A DNA stretch of 64,000 nucleotides from Gnetum montanum (lineage: Eukaryota > Streptophyta > Gnetopsida > Gnetales > Gnetaceae), in assembly GCA_015680685.1 (NCBI GenBank), contig MNCI01033474.1, positions 2,358,117-2,422,116 on the forward strand, read 5' to 3'. The translations under genes were made by a program, and so were the position numbers. Below, in pieces: positions 43,899 through 56,369 of the stretch. The notes under the pieces are model-generated. The model saw only the letters and a list, made by a program, of their open reading frames with translations, ran no database searches and was not told where the DNA came from. How positions within the stretch are numbered: position 1 is the stretch's first letter; the number at the start of each line of letters is the position of its first letter.

Positions 43899-46432
43899 TC
43901 ATGTTGTTCCAAACAGAGGTGAATTTTCCATAGGTTTCTTCCTATTGTTGTACTTATTCAGGAGCACTTGTAACTTTTCTTCTTCTATCCTTGGATTGTG
44001 GACCGTCCATGCTAATGAGCCAATGTTGGATGGATTCAACATGTTCCACAGACATGGCAGTTGCGGAAACATCTGATTGGCTTTAACATACCATGTCTCA
44101 AGTTTTCATTGCTCTTCTTCAAAAGCTTTAGCCTTTTCTCTAAGTTCATGATAGTTTATTAATTTTTTGGCCAAATTCACTACTACATCTTTTTACCCCT
44201 AGTAGCTAGCCTTAACTACTTCTAGTTTTGAATTTTCTACTTAAAGTTTTGATACAGCATCTTTTCTATTTGTAAACTCATTCTCATATAAAGCATAAGT
44301 AGATACTACTTGTTTTTCTAGTTCATTTCTGGGCCTGCCTACTGTTAACATGGCTAGCTTAGCATCACAGAGGTTTGCTACCACCATGTATTCTTTTAAT
44401 TCTTCTATCTGCAAGTCTTTATTTTTTACTTCTGCTTGACAGATCTAGGCCATGATGTCCAAGATGAGTTGTCAATCAAGATTTTGTGCTATAATCAAAC
44501 TGATTTTGGCCTTTTTTCATTTAGATCTCTTTCTCATTTATCTGCTTGTACATGCCCACTTGGTCTCGAAAGTGTTCCTTGAGCCTTTCATGTGTCTTAG
44601 TCTCATTTTTCCATGTGTTGATTTTAATAGCTAATTTCTGTTGGATGGCGTGTACCTTCTCCATAGAGAGGGTTCTAATTTCTCTTGCGAGGTGGCTCAT
44701 CAATGAGTTGGTTTTTTTCTTCCTATAAGGCAGCAAGTGCTTTGGCATGGGCATATGATTGGGCTTCAACTACTCAATCTTTTCATACTATATTTTCTTT
44801 CTCATCTACTATATCTTTATTATTCCTTAGGAGGAAATTGATCTTCTTAGGTTTGAATTATGCTATCTAGTCTAGTGCTATGAGCTAAGTTGGATCTTTC
44901 CTTTCTACTCTTAGGGCTATAAGATCTTCTTGTAATCAGTGAAGCTCATTCTCAGTGTGTTCTATCCTAGTTTCATCCATGATTAATTTTTCTTTGGTGG
45001 TAATCAGTTCAAATTGTGTTGCAGTGATATCATTAGGAATATCAAATAGATTTTTCATAACTTGTCCTATTTGCCATAGTCTATCCAAGACATCTTCATG
45101 TTCTATAGGAGCCATAGAGGAACCAACTATCATTTGAGAATCTTTGGCTTCATAAATATCAATTGGTGATACAGCAGGTACATTAAAAGATTCTTTAATA
45201 TGATCTATGATCACTTCTGTAGCTCCCACTGCATCATTGTGTTGTATGACCACAACTGTGGCTCCTTCTCCAGATTCAAGCACCACTTGGAATGATGCCA
45301 TGTTCTTGGAAATCTATTGTGACATTGGGCCTTTTCTCCTGACTACAATGATATCTGTTCATTGGTAGGATTTGTTGAGATGTTTGACCTAACTACATCA
45401 TCAATTACTTTGAATAAATTTTCCTCTTCCCTACTTTTCCAACTAATAGTTTCTACAATTTTCTACAGATGACTCATTGAAGGTTTGTAATCTTGCGGTG
45501 GTGGCAATGGAACTTGTGGTTGTTGCTACTAGTGTCTTATATATTGGGTAGCTGTCTCAATGCTTGGTTTTTCTTCTAATTGGTCCTTTTTGGGAGTATT
45601 CTATGCCTTCCTTAATGCATCATTTGTATACCCTTGGATATTAGCTCGTTTACATAACTTCTGGATAAAGTAAGGGAATGCAAGTATTAACTTCCCTACC
45701 TTCTTTTCTTGGAACTGCCTTTCAATTTTTGTGAAGTAGAGGTGAGTGATGTTTGCATTGAATTTTCCCATTAATAGTGCACTTCCTGTGGCTGCATATG
45801 TGGAGATTCTATTTAGTCTTTTGGTAGGAAATAGATTATAAGTGCCAATTTTGAAATAAATCTTTTCTTCTGTAGTCAATTCACTATATTCTTTATCTTT
45901 CTTGCCATATGTCCGCTATAACCATAGCTTCCTAGCATCTATGTCAGATTTGGCTGATATCTATGCCACCTTTGCTCCATGACTAGGCACATCCAATACC
46001 TCTACAATTGTCTTAATTGAGTAAGATACTAAGATTCCTTCAATTTTGACTGTTGCATTAGCTTCTCAACTTTTCCAAAACTAGAGTGTTTCTCCTAGAT
46101 ACCATTCTCCATTTTTTGTCAAAGTAGGCCAAAGTGGATATGATTGAAGTTGGGCCTTAATAGCTTCTAAAGAAAATTCCAAAAATGGACCAAAGGCATT
46201 TAGGCGATAGTGTAAGTTGTTGTCCCTAGACAAGCACTAGTGGAACATCTGCTTCTACTTAAGTAGATTGCTTTGTGGCAAAATTTTGTTGATGAATGTT
46301 GAAGGATTGTGCTTCTTGCTCTCCTTGTTCTACTTGCAAGTTTTTCTCACACACTTGTCCTCTTCCAAGGCCTCATGGTCTTTTGCTTATCGGTTATGGG
46401 AGTTCTCCCTGTGCTTCTCTATTTGAAGCCAT
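43899..46432 (-). pseudogene. additional ORF (aORF) of element D
   Basis: A decayed reading frame of about 2.5 kb lies in sense orientation between integrase and the 3' LTR. The start is ATG at 46432 (MASNREAQGELP), directly after an acceptor-like TTGTAG. At about 46200-46090 a frame reads NAFGPFLEFSLEAI and WPTLTKNGEWYLGETL. At 45879-45604 it reads YAATGSALLMGKFNANITHL and KLILAFPYFIQKLCK, a pattern I associate with the plant transposon protein domain found in extra ORFs of plant gypsy elements. The 45301-44939 and 44769-44521 parts are Glu/Lys-rich and coiled-coil-like. The end is near 43899. Several frameshifts and stops. The function of such ORFs is unknown; env-like is one proposal, but I see no clear membrane segment. 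Confidence 0.65.
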
Positions 46433-48530
46433 CTACAATTAATCAAGAATTTGGAATTACAAAATATTCTCATAAATGAGCAAAAATTTGATACCTTACT
46501 CATACCCTTAGTTATATCAAGTCCTTAGTTCATTATGATCATAGAGTTAAAATATTTTTCAATAACAACCCCATTAATACTTTAGATGAGTGGTATGATT
46601 AATTAAAAGTCTCCTTAAAGTGGTTTTTTCCTTAACATGAGTGACTTACTTTAAAAATTCTTAATATGTTTCCTCAGAATTCCCCCTATAATATCTTCCA
46701 GTTGTTAGCAATTTCAAAAAAATTGACTCAAATTTCCCTTACTAGCACCCCCCAAAACTAAGGTGATCACTCCGGGATCACGTAGACTCAAAAATCATGC
46801 AAATTGAGGCAATAATGAGCAAGTTATTGGCATTAGAACTTGGGGTGTCAAAGCTCTTAGCTACAAAGAAAAATTGGCAACAACTCCCTTCTTATGAAAT
46901 TTAGAAATAAAAACATTTTTCAAACTCTCTTGCACTATATATAGATTTTGTGCATGAGATATCGTAAATACGACATCATAGATGTGATATCGTAGATATG
47001 ATGTCACCATAGAAAAATAAAAGTTTTTGAATATTTTTCTTTGAAAAAATTGAGTCCCATAGGATAGTTGGAAGATATGCATCATGTTGAAAGGGTCTTG
47101 ATATGGAGATGATGCTTCGGTTGTGAAAAATAAGCGTTGAAAGTCCATGATTAAGGAATCTTGGGCGATGAAAGTATGTGAGGTATTGATGAAATGGATG
47201 AGAAAGACAACATTGTTATACTATTAGAATGGATAGTATGAATGATAATGGAAGTATTTATTGTTATTTATTGGAATTGGAAGGCTAAAGATGATGTGGA
47301 ATCACTTGGCAAGTATAAGATACAATAGTTATACAAGTGGATCCTCCCTAAAGCAGGCTCTAGCCCTTAATGCTTGTATAAACACACCTAAAATTATCCT
47401 TAGGCACTTAATGAGTTGAATGTAATGCATATTTTTTTAGCAAAACACACATATTAGTACCACCAAATTGGAAGAATAACTCTATTTTACACAAAATCAT
47501 AAGTTATGATTATTCAAATAGTGAGATGAAATGGTTTTAGAAGGGATTGCAGAAATTAGGATGTGAGGTGTCTTACTATAGGCATTATAAATTCTTTTGT
47601 TTTATAAGTGGTTAAGCTAATCATTAGCCTTTTTGTCTATGATTCAAACCAAGTCCAGACCACATTCTAGTGACATCGCATCATTGTATCTCTTGGAGTT
47701 ACAATCATAAGACTATCAATGTTGCAAGCAATATTGTCACTTGGTGTCTTGTCCAAGGGAGTAGTTTATTCATGGCACTTTATTTTTATTTTTACATTTC
47801 TAAGAAGTTGCCTACCTTTAGGCATGGGTAACATCTCTTTCCAATGAAACCCCAAGAAACTTATTTTGTGCCCTTTATTTATTATTTGTGTGAAACTTTT
47901 AAAGGTAGCACTTATTTTACTCTCACTTCCATTCTTTGTTAGATCTACAAGGATATAACACAATCCTAGTAACATGATAGAACTCATAATAATAATCCAA
48001 AAAGCATCCACAAGCCCCCTTGATGTCACATCCATTACATTCCCTCTTGGTTCTTCACTTTTCTATTTAGGCATAATAATGACAAGTTTATTCTTAGTTC
48101 AATGATGGAAAGAATATCATTATGGCCATGGTAAGAACCTCTTATTAATGGAATGGATGGATGGATGATATGGGCTCACTATGCAAATAATCAGTCTCTT
48201 ATGATTTGATAACATAGAGAAATCTTCACCTTATTGGGCTACATCTTGCCTTTATTTTCATGTGTTTTATTAATGTTCAAAAATTATTTACAAAGGGTTT
48301 GAAACAAAGTATTAAAAAATGGAAAAGATGGTAAAAAATTATGAAAAAGTATAAATAATGAAAAATATTAAAGAATTGAAACATTTTAAAGAATGTGAAA
48401 AATTGAAGAAATGAGAAAAGTATAAAAGAATAAGAAAATTGTGAAATAATTTGAACAATGAAAAGAATTGTAAAACAAAGAAAATAAAAAAATCACTAAG
48501 GTACCTATGGTTGTAAATGGAAGCCCCCAT
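46433..48530 (-). other. 3' region of element D between integrase and aORF
   Basis: It contains blocks shared with the 3' regions of A-C in the same order (ATCCATCCATCC near 48160, GGGGTTTCATTGG near 47845, CACTAGAATGTGG near 47665, GGGAGGATCCACTTG near 47340), plus about 0.5 kb (about 47330-46440) that the others lack, including the internal GATATC array. A frame at 47148-46864 has no recognisable domain. Confidence 0.6.
46930..47010 (-). promoter_or_regulatory. internal GATATC array plus TATA box in element D
   Basis: On the minus strand GACATC, CGATATC, GATGTC and CGATATC palindrome-like units occur from about 47008 to 46955. CTATATATAG follows at 46942-46933. This copies the layout of the LTR promoter (array, then TATA), but the bases after the TATA box do not match an LTR. 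It lies about 0.5 kb upstream of the aORF start and in the same sense. A promoter role is inferred. Confidence 0.5.
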
Positions 48531-51480
48531 GAATATTATGAAGATTAGGAAAGTGGAAGATAGAACAAGTGGAAGACTAGTAAGAAGGTTTGGTGGATTT
48601 CTTTGAGTACTCATACTATGACTTAATTTGTTCGATGTTAAAAAGGATAAGCTTATGTGGGCAAGATGGATGATGAATATGTAAGGCACTAGATAGATAC
48701 GTGGTGTGTAATATATATGGTTCCTCCCAAAGTATCTAAAATTTAGCCTTTTGGGTAAATGACTAGGATTGTAATAGAGGACCTTGTCACTCGATTCTAT
48801 GGTTACATTTCTTATTTATGAATCGTGCCTAATTTTGGAACATTTCTTATGGACTGCACTACCCATAAGTGTTACTTGTCTATTTTCATCTAAAAGATTT
48901 AGATTCATTAGATGTTCCTTTTGTGTTAAACTCAAATCAATGTCAAGTTTACTAGCAATAGCTAAAGTGTGAAGCTATGCTTGGATTGGAAGTATTGGTA
49001 ACTTACCATAGACTAACTCATATGGGGTGTACCTTATAGGTAATTTCCAAGATGTTCTATATGCCCATAGAGCATTATTTAATTTTGTACTCCAATCATG
49101 TCTAAACTTACTAACCATCCTAGTAAGTATTATAGTAATTTCATAGTTAGTAACTTCAGCTTGACCATTTGCTTAGGGATGATATGGTGTTGTTAATTTA
49201 TGGTTGACCCCAAGTTGTTACATGAGTTTCTTATAGGTATCACCAATGAAGTGGGTCCCATTATTTGATATTAGAATTCTAGGTACTCCAAATCAATTCA
49301 CCACATGTTGTCGGAAAAACTTGGCAGCTATTTTTGCTATAGAATCCTTTACTGTTGTTGCCTCTACCCACTTCATGCAATAATCCACAGTCACAATAAT
49401 GTATGCTTTTCCATTTGACATTGGTTGAATGGATCCCATAAAATCAATTTCCAAAATATCAAAAGATTCCAGCAATTGTATCTAGTGTTGTGACCCTTCA
49501 TGTTTGGCTATAATTCCTCCATCTCTTGGGCAATGTTCACATGATTGGACAAAAGTATGTGCATCTCTAGATAGAGTAGGCCAAAAGTAGCCTATAATTA
49601 ATAATTTAAGTGCTATTCTATGTCATGCATAGTGGCCACCACATGGACCTTCATGTGCATCTTGTAATACCCTTTGCAAGTCATGATTAGGTACACACCA
49701 TCTAACAAGCCCATTTGAAGAAATTTTGTACAAGTTGTCATTTATTTCCATGTATTATTTAGCTTTGTGAAGAAATTTTTCACATTATTTTCTATTCCAT
49801 TCAATAGGAAGCTCTTGTGTGATGAGATACTTCAAGTACTTTGCAATCCATGGCTATTCTATTAAACTTACAGCCTTTGCTATTTAAGTAAAGAGGCCCT
49901 CATCAGGAAATTGGTATGATAAGGGTTTTACTCAATTGTTTGTGTTGCATTTAAACCTTGATAAATGATTAGCTACAAGATTTTCTATCCCTTTTTTTAT
50001 CAATCATTATGATGTCAAACTCTTGAAGAATCACAAGCTATCTTATCATTCTAGGACTAACTATTGGCTTGTTCATTAAAAATCAAATGGCATTATGATC
50101 TATGTGAACATAGATCTAGTAACTGAGCACATAATGTCTAGATTTTTCAAGTGCATACACCATAGCCATCAACTCCTTTTCAATTATAGTGGATTTTAAT
50201 TATGCTCTGGTGATGTTCCTGCTATCACAGTGCATGTAGTACGATCTCTTTTGATCATCAAGTTGTGTTAGGACTACGCCAAGTGCATAGTTAGAGGCAT
50301 CAGTCATGATATGAAAAGACCTTGACTAATCCATGTCTTGGAGGATTAGTGTGTCAACTAACTTTTCTTTCAAAATTTTCAATGCCTTTTCACATGACTC
50401 AATCCACTCACAAGGTGCATCCTTCTTTGTGAGTTCTACTAGTAATTTGATTATTTTTAAGAAGTTTTCAATAAGTCTTATGTACTAACTCGTATGGCCC
50501 AAAAAGGATCTTACATCTTTTATTGTTTGCAGCCTTTGAGTGATATTTTGGATGACTTTAATTTTTTCAAGATCTACCTCTATACCCTTTTGGAAGATTT
50601 TGTGTCCTAGTACTATTATTCTTGGACCATAAGATGGCTCTTTTTTCAATTAATCTTTAGATTAATTTCAACACATCTTTTAAGTACTTACTCCAATTGG
50701 TCCAAGGCCTATTTGAAATCTAGCCCATATGTGGAGAAATCATCCATGAAAACTTCAATACCATTGCCTATCTTCTTTTGGGAGATGATTAAAACTAGTC
50801 TTTGGAAGGTTGCTGGCACATTGCATAGATCAAACGACATTTTTTTATAAGAAAACGTTCCCCATGGATTGGTGAACATGATTTTCTTGTGGTCCTCTAG
50901 TGTAATGCAGATTTGATTGTATCCATTGTACCCATCCAAAAAATTGTAGAACTCATGTCTTGAAATTGTATCTAGGATTTGATCAACAAAGGGCAATGAG
51001 AAATTATCCTTAAACATGGCTAAGTTCAACAACTGGAAGTCAATGCAAACATGCCATTTACCTCCCTTTTTTGGAACTATATCCATTCACTATCTACAAT
51101 TAGATAAATGAATTTTTCCTTTAGCAACTTTTCCAATTCTTACTTGACTACCTCTTTGAGTTTAGGATTAAGTCTTCATTGAGGTTGGTGTTTTGGTTTG
51201 ACTACAGGATCAGTGTAGGTCTAGTGTTGGAAAATTCATGAATCAATTCTTGTGATCTCATAATAAAACCATGCAAATGCTATGATCCATCTATTGAGCA
51301 CTTCCAATAGTTTCCCTTTTTGTTTCTTATCTAGGTTGATGTTGATAGTTACAAGCTTCTTGTTACTTAGAAATGTGTATTCTAATGTTGCTGGTAGGGC
51401 CTTCAATTCTAGCGATTCTAGTTCCATTATGTTTGGGATTTTCAAGTGTTCCTAGTTTGTTTGTTTCTCCTGATTGTTTT
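48531..51480 (-). pseudogene. RT-RNase H-integrase of element D
   Basis: RT lies at about 51090-50700, with KGGKWHVCIDFQLLN, KKMSFDLCNVPATFQ and an intact FMDD at 50750-50739. RNase H remnants lie at about 50350-50000. The integrase core lies at about 49450-49100. Asp is kept at 49385-49383 (TVDYCMKW). The second Asp is Asn at 49265-49263 (SNNGTHF). Glu is kept at 49157-49155 (QAEVTN). [15 protein letters not shown]-like block follows near 49040. The frame is broken by stops. RT is the best preserved of the set, while integrase lacks one catalytic residue. Confidence 0.87.
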
Positions 51481-51779
51481 GAGGGTAAGAGTGTCTTTTT
51501 CTTAATTTTTCCAACTTATCTATTTCTACCACATAGGTATTGATCATCTATTCTTTTGGTATCATGTACTTATCAAATTGGATTTCTTCACTGGTAATCA
51601 ACCATTGGGTGCCCTATTGTTGGGTGGCTACTGTATATAGGCAATGTTGCACACAACTTCTTTCTATGCATTGATTGCATGACTTAGTCTCTTTTCATTT
51701 AATGGCTCAAATTCTTTGCACACAATTGCACCCATGATTGTTGTATGTGATACATGGAATGCTTCTTCTATGTATGATT

Positions 51780-54712
51780 CCAGCTTCATCTTCCTTGGAA
51801 ATTTCCAAGGATAAATCACAAATTCCAATCTTAGCATCCACGATGCTAAGTCAAGCTATTCCCATGATAATTCGAAACTCTCCATTGTCCTGCTTCACAT
51901 GAATTACTAGAAAATCAATGGGATAGGACCAACCACTAATGATGGTAATTACATCATCTACCTGTCCAAGTGGAACTATGATTGATTGATCTAGAAACTC
52001 TAAATAGATGTTACTTTTCTTTAGTGGTGGGAGGTTATAGGCCTGGTACATGTCTTGAGATATCAAATTTACTCCAAACCTAGAATCAAATAGAGCTTTG
52101 CATGGTTTTTATCCTAATATTTAGAGATAAATCAAGGAACTTCTTGGATCAGCTCTTTTCTATGAAAGAGCCCTTGCTTTGATACAATGAGTTACTATTT
52201 GTGTGAGCATGAAAGTTGATATGTTTGGACCTGATGAAGTCAGAAGCTTAGTGCATTGGGAAGGACTTGATGTGGATGGGATGGAGTTAGATGTGTTCCC
52301 CATTTGCTAAGTCTTCTCTGGGCTCATTTTGAAGAATGGTCATTTCTTGGATTGAGACTCATAAGTAACCTTCCTCTCATGTGTAAAAACTACCCTTGTA
52401 GCACTTTTTGGCTGAGGTTGTGATGATAAGTTCCCCTGCATAATAGGAGGTGGCACCAATGGAAGAGAACTAAAGTGATTAGTAGCAAGTCCAGCTGTTG
52501 GTGGATGCACATACAAGTTGGAATTAGTCCTTGGCGACATTGATCTATGGTATTCTACTAAATAGTATTGTGGGGTTTGAACATTTTCATGATTAGGCAA
52601 GACTAGATGTTGGACATAGTATCCTTAAGGATCAAGTTGTTGATATGAATACTGTTGGCACAGTGATGGCATGGCCCATGATTACGATTGTTGCCATTGC
52701 TAATGGTAGTGCTCCTACGGCTATGGCAAGGCTTCACTTGGATAGTACATTGGTTGAGGTTGTCATCTGTAGTTACCTTGAGGATAAGGTAACCATTTGG
52801 GAATTTACCTTTGAATAAATCATGGGTTAACTTTGTATGCCTCAGTTTTCCTTAGGATGTTCATATTGGCACATGGTGCAACCTTCATCATCTATGGAGC
52901 TAGTTTCTAAGTACCCAGCTACTGAAGCAACTTTGCCATTTTGTCCAAAATCCTTCTTCTTCTTTTTATCTCTACCTTTGTTGAGCACTTGTTTTGCTTT
53001 TTCCTCTATAATCTTTAGTGCTATTGTACATTGTTCATCTACCAAATTCCACATTTTTGCTACTTGTGCTACTACATCAGCAACAGATTTTTGAATTGGT
53101 AGCATCTCTTTCTTGATGACCTGGTCTAATGTTTCTTCCTCTTAGGTATCACATAACCATGCATCTCTTTTATACATTTATGAACCCCTATTGTATTCTT
53201 TAGCTAATTCCCTTTTTCTAAGTTCTCCTTCTTCTCTTTCCACTTCATCAATGAGTCTTTGAATTCAATGGGTTGTTAATTTTGATAGTATTCCTTGGGC
53301 ATAAACCCCAAGGGTCTCTCTTCTTTTGCTTCTCAGCCCATCTATGATGTGACTTAGTTATTCCTTTGATGAAAATCCATGGCCTGGGCATCTATGTAAT
53401 AGTGAATAATATCTTCCCATTGCTACATCAAAGGTCTTGTGAGTCCCTTGTTTCTAGTTTTGGATTTACTTTCTTAAGTGTGACACTCATCAATATGTTT
53501 GATATTTTTCATTAAAAATTTCAAGCATGGTACTCCAACATTTGATGGATTCAAGTTCCAATGACCTATAACATCTTTCCACATCCTTCACAAGTGTTCT
53601 AGGAAACAGCTTCAATTTTTGTCAATCACTATCTATATTTTTAAGCACATAAGCATCGGGGAATTCTTGAAGGTGATGCTGAGGATTAACATTATCACCT
53701 CCTTCAAATTAGGGCATGTTATTCATATCTAGCTATTTGATTTGGCTATCTTGCATGTGCCTAGTTCGTATTTAAACTACTTCCTAAATGTTAATCATGT
53801 TCTAGGTTACCATAAGAGGTTCATCATCATGATTAGGTCCATAAGCTTTGCGGTAGTGGTAACCCCTTCTATGCTCATGCCTCTCTTGATCCTCTATTAT
53901 CTCTTTATGTCTCCATTCATATTCCTCATCTTCTAAATCAGAATATCTTGAGTATTAGTCATGATAACCATGAGCTCTTCTCTTTTCCCTATCAAAATAT
54001 TGGTACTTATGTTATCTCCAATCATAGTCCTCTGATGCTTGTGATGAAGCAGAGGAGGTAGCAAAGAATGGTCTTGACTAGCTATCCTTTCATGATTCTT
54101 GTGAGTTTCCTTGTAGGACTTAGCAAGATCCCTTAACCTAAAGTCCTAGTTGTATCTTGAGCCAGTAGCCTCTCCATTATGTGACTCTACTAGAGTAGAG
54201 TGAAGTTGGGCTTTGACAAGTTCTTCTAATCTGATGATAGTTATCTTTGATGGCTCCTCATGGTTCTGGTGGAGTTGTTCTGAAATGAACTAATTAGAAT
54301 CAAGCTCTTCTATGATAATAGATGTGTTGGCTTGCTTCCCTTTGGTATGAACATGCTTGATTTTCATAGTAACATCTCTTTTTATCTACTCCCTTATAGG
54401 TTTGCAGGGTCTAGTCATGTGTTGAGTCATATGATACCTTTCTTAAATTTGGTCCAAGTGAAATCCTCTTAGAGAAATTTGTAGGATGTTTAGTGATGCA
54501 TATTCAGGAGGTAGTACTATGTTGCCTTGCATATCTCTCCACCTCATTTATCTATCCTGATGGAATATGAAGGTGAAGTCTGGATGATATGAATCAATGT
54601 GAACATAAGCAATACATGTCTACATTGGCATTCCTCAATCTTCTTCATTAGCAATTTTGTCCCTACTCCTTGTTTCCTTGGTAGGTGATAGTGGATCATT
54701 ATGTAAAGCCAT
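51780..54712 (-). pseudogene. gag-protease of element D
   Basis: The ATG at 54712 reads MALHNDPLSPTKETRS, followed by FTFIFHQD and RWRDMQGNIVLPPEYASL as in A and C. The Gag core lies at about 53700-53250. The zinc-knuckle remnant CTMCQYEHPKEN at 52880-52845 has lost its last Cys. The protease has D-S-R at 52087-52079 instead of D-S-G, then GVNLISQDMYQAYNLPPLKK and IIMGIA near 51860. Many stops and frame breaks. Confidence 0.85.
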
Positions 54713-54831
54713 GTTATCGTTTCTTGATGGTTTGTATTAAGTGTGATTTTTATTAAGGTTGTAAAGATTAGAGTTAGGTTTTGATAAAATGAACTTTGGA
54801 TAATTAATTACTTAGTATAGCATTGACTTAT

Positions 54832-54849
54832 CCCCAACAAGGATGCTAA
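54832..54849 (-). other. primer-binding site of element D (degenerate)
   Basis: Minus-strand TTAGCATCCTTGTTGGGGA, directly next to the 5' LTR, aligns with TTGGCGCCGTTGCCGGGGA, with mainly transitions. Confidence 0.65.
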
Positions 54850-55715
54850 TGACGAGCAATGGACTATCCAACACCCAACTATATGAGATACAAGTGTTCA
54901 CACGCAATCCCGGTTGAACTTTGCAAATAAGGCAATGTGATTATACTAGTAATTAGTTAGCATTCGCAATCATTGTCTTCCCACGTAAGTTAGTAAAATT
55001 AGTGTGTACGGTTTAACTCACATTGAGGTATATGATATTGATGTTGTTTTGGCCATTAAGCTCCTAGTAAACATGAAGTGAAAGTCAGGGTTTCTAAATC
55101 TAAGTGATAGTAAAACAAATCTAAACTAGCCTATGCGATGAGCAGCTAGTCTTGATCTTCTAGTAATACCTTGCACTTTGTGCAACTACTACTGGGATTA
55201 CTAAGTAATACACTACTAGGTGTACCAAGTGATAGTACTACTAGGTTACCAAGTAGTTGCACTTACATGCTTGAGATCATTCATACTCATTCCACATAAC
55301 AACATTAAAAGCAAATTGCAAGTAATCGTAAACATTAACTATGAAAACAGTGAATAGTAACAAAAATAAAACTAAGTGTTGCTGCACTAATGTAGAGTAA
55401 TATCAATCTTTATTGTTGATCATGCAATGCATCCAAGTACATCACACTCAAATAAATATTCCATTCAATTACAAAACATCACATTGTAGGCCCACACTGC
55501 TAAGTATTGAATTCAAGAAAACAAATTGAAAGAGTTATATTACTAAGCTATCAAATCTACTATGGATCCGTGCACCCAAGTGTTGCTTATATAGGCTACA
55601 CACTGTGATATCATTTGTACAATAATGTATGCTAAGATACAATAACATATCTATGACATCGTAGATACAATATCGTAACTATGATATCATTGACTTAAAA
55701 TTTTTGGATTTATCA
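54850..55715 (-). repeat. 5' LTR of element D (866 bp)
   Basis: In plus orientation TGACGAGCAATGG to GGATTTATCA. GATATC-type cluster at 55608-55690; TATA-like box CTATATAAG on the minus strand near 55595-55587. Colinear with 42826-43691. Confidence 0.9.
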
Positions 55716-55720
55716 ATGAT

Positions 55721-56369
55721 GCTAATGATTAGGTAACATTTTAAGATGTTTTATTAAGATTAATATTTTAATTTAATTTGAATTATATGATATAATTTTT
55801 AGTTAGAATTATGGATTTGATATTGGTTGTGGAACTTGTATTATGTTTTGCCTGTCTTCAATATAGACCAATCCCATTTTAGATATTGGCTATGTTACAT
55901 TTCATTATGCATTTGTTAGTTTCATCTATTTATGCAACATTAGTGTCGAGTGCCTATTGGATGCAACTATAATTGGATTACCATATCTATCTCATGTTGT
56001 TTCATTAGATCATAATTAACATTCTAATGTTTCAATTATTATTGTTTTAATTTTTTTTTACTATTATTTTCACACCACTGTGATTATTAACTTTTGGCTT
56101 GGACAATTAATTTATGTCTTATTTTGATAGTATATAGGTCAGGTTTGGCATGCATGAGACTATAGTCTTTGCTTTATCAGATTTTAAATTTTGTTGTATA
56201 TTTTCTCTTACTCATATGCACTAGTTTATGGATGCTTACTACTTTGCTTATTAGTTTTCTTAGCATCCATTCAATTTTAATAAGCAATTTTTTATTTTTT
56301 ATTTTCATATTTATATGTTTTATTTAAATAATGCCTTACTAGCCTTAGCCTGGTTAGCAGGATGTTACA
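55721..56369 (+). repeat. repeat family E, copy 3, right part
   Basis: Resumes family E after D and matches 6300-6900 and 31600-31993: CTTTTGGCTTGGACAATTAA, TAGGTCAGGTTTGGCA and the ending CTGGTTAGCAGGATGTTACA at 56369. Confidence 0.55.

Larger units (their letters stand above)
42826..55715 (-). mobile_element. Athila-like Ty3/gypsy element D with additional ORF
   Basis: A minus-strand element of 12,890 bp with equal LTRs of 866 bp (42826-43691 and 54850-55715) and target copies ATGGT (42821-42825) and ATGAT (55716-55720). Reading leftwards: 5' LTR, primer site, gag, PR, RT, RNase H, integrase, a long 3' region with an additional ORF, 3' LTR. It is inserted in the same E copy as element A, about 150 bp from it. 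It has the fullest domain set of the four, though every part is broken. Confidence 0.9.

Noticed and set aside
44452-45137. Plus-strand hydrophobic frames within the aORF region
   Set aside because: They are antisense to the Glu/Lys-rich aORF of element D.
48339-48689. Hydrophobic minus-strand frame rich in Phe and Leu, env-like at first sight
   Set aside because: It is the T-rich non-coding tract after integrase; the same position in A-C is T-rich and non-coding. The Phe runs come from poly-T.
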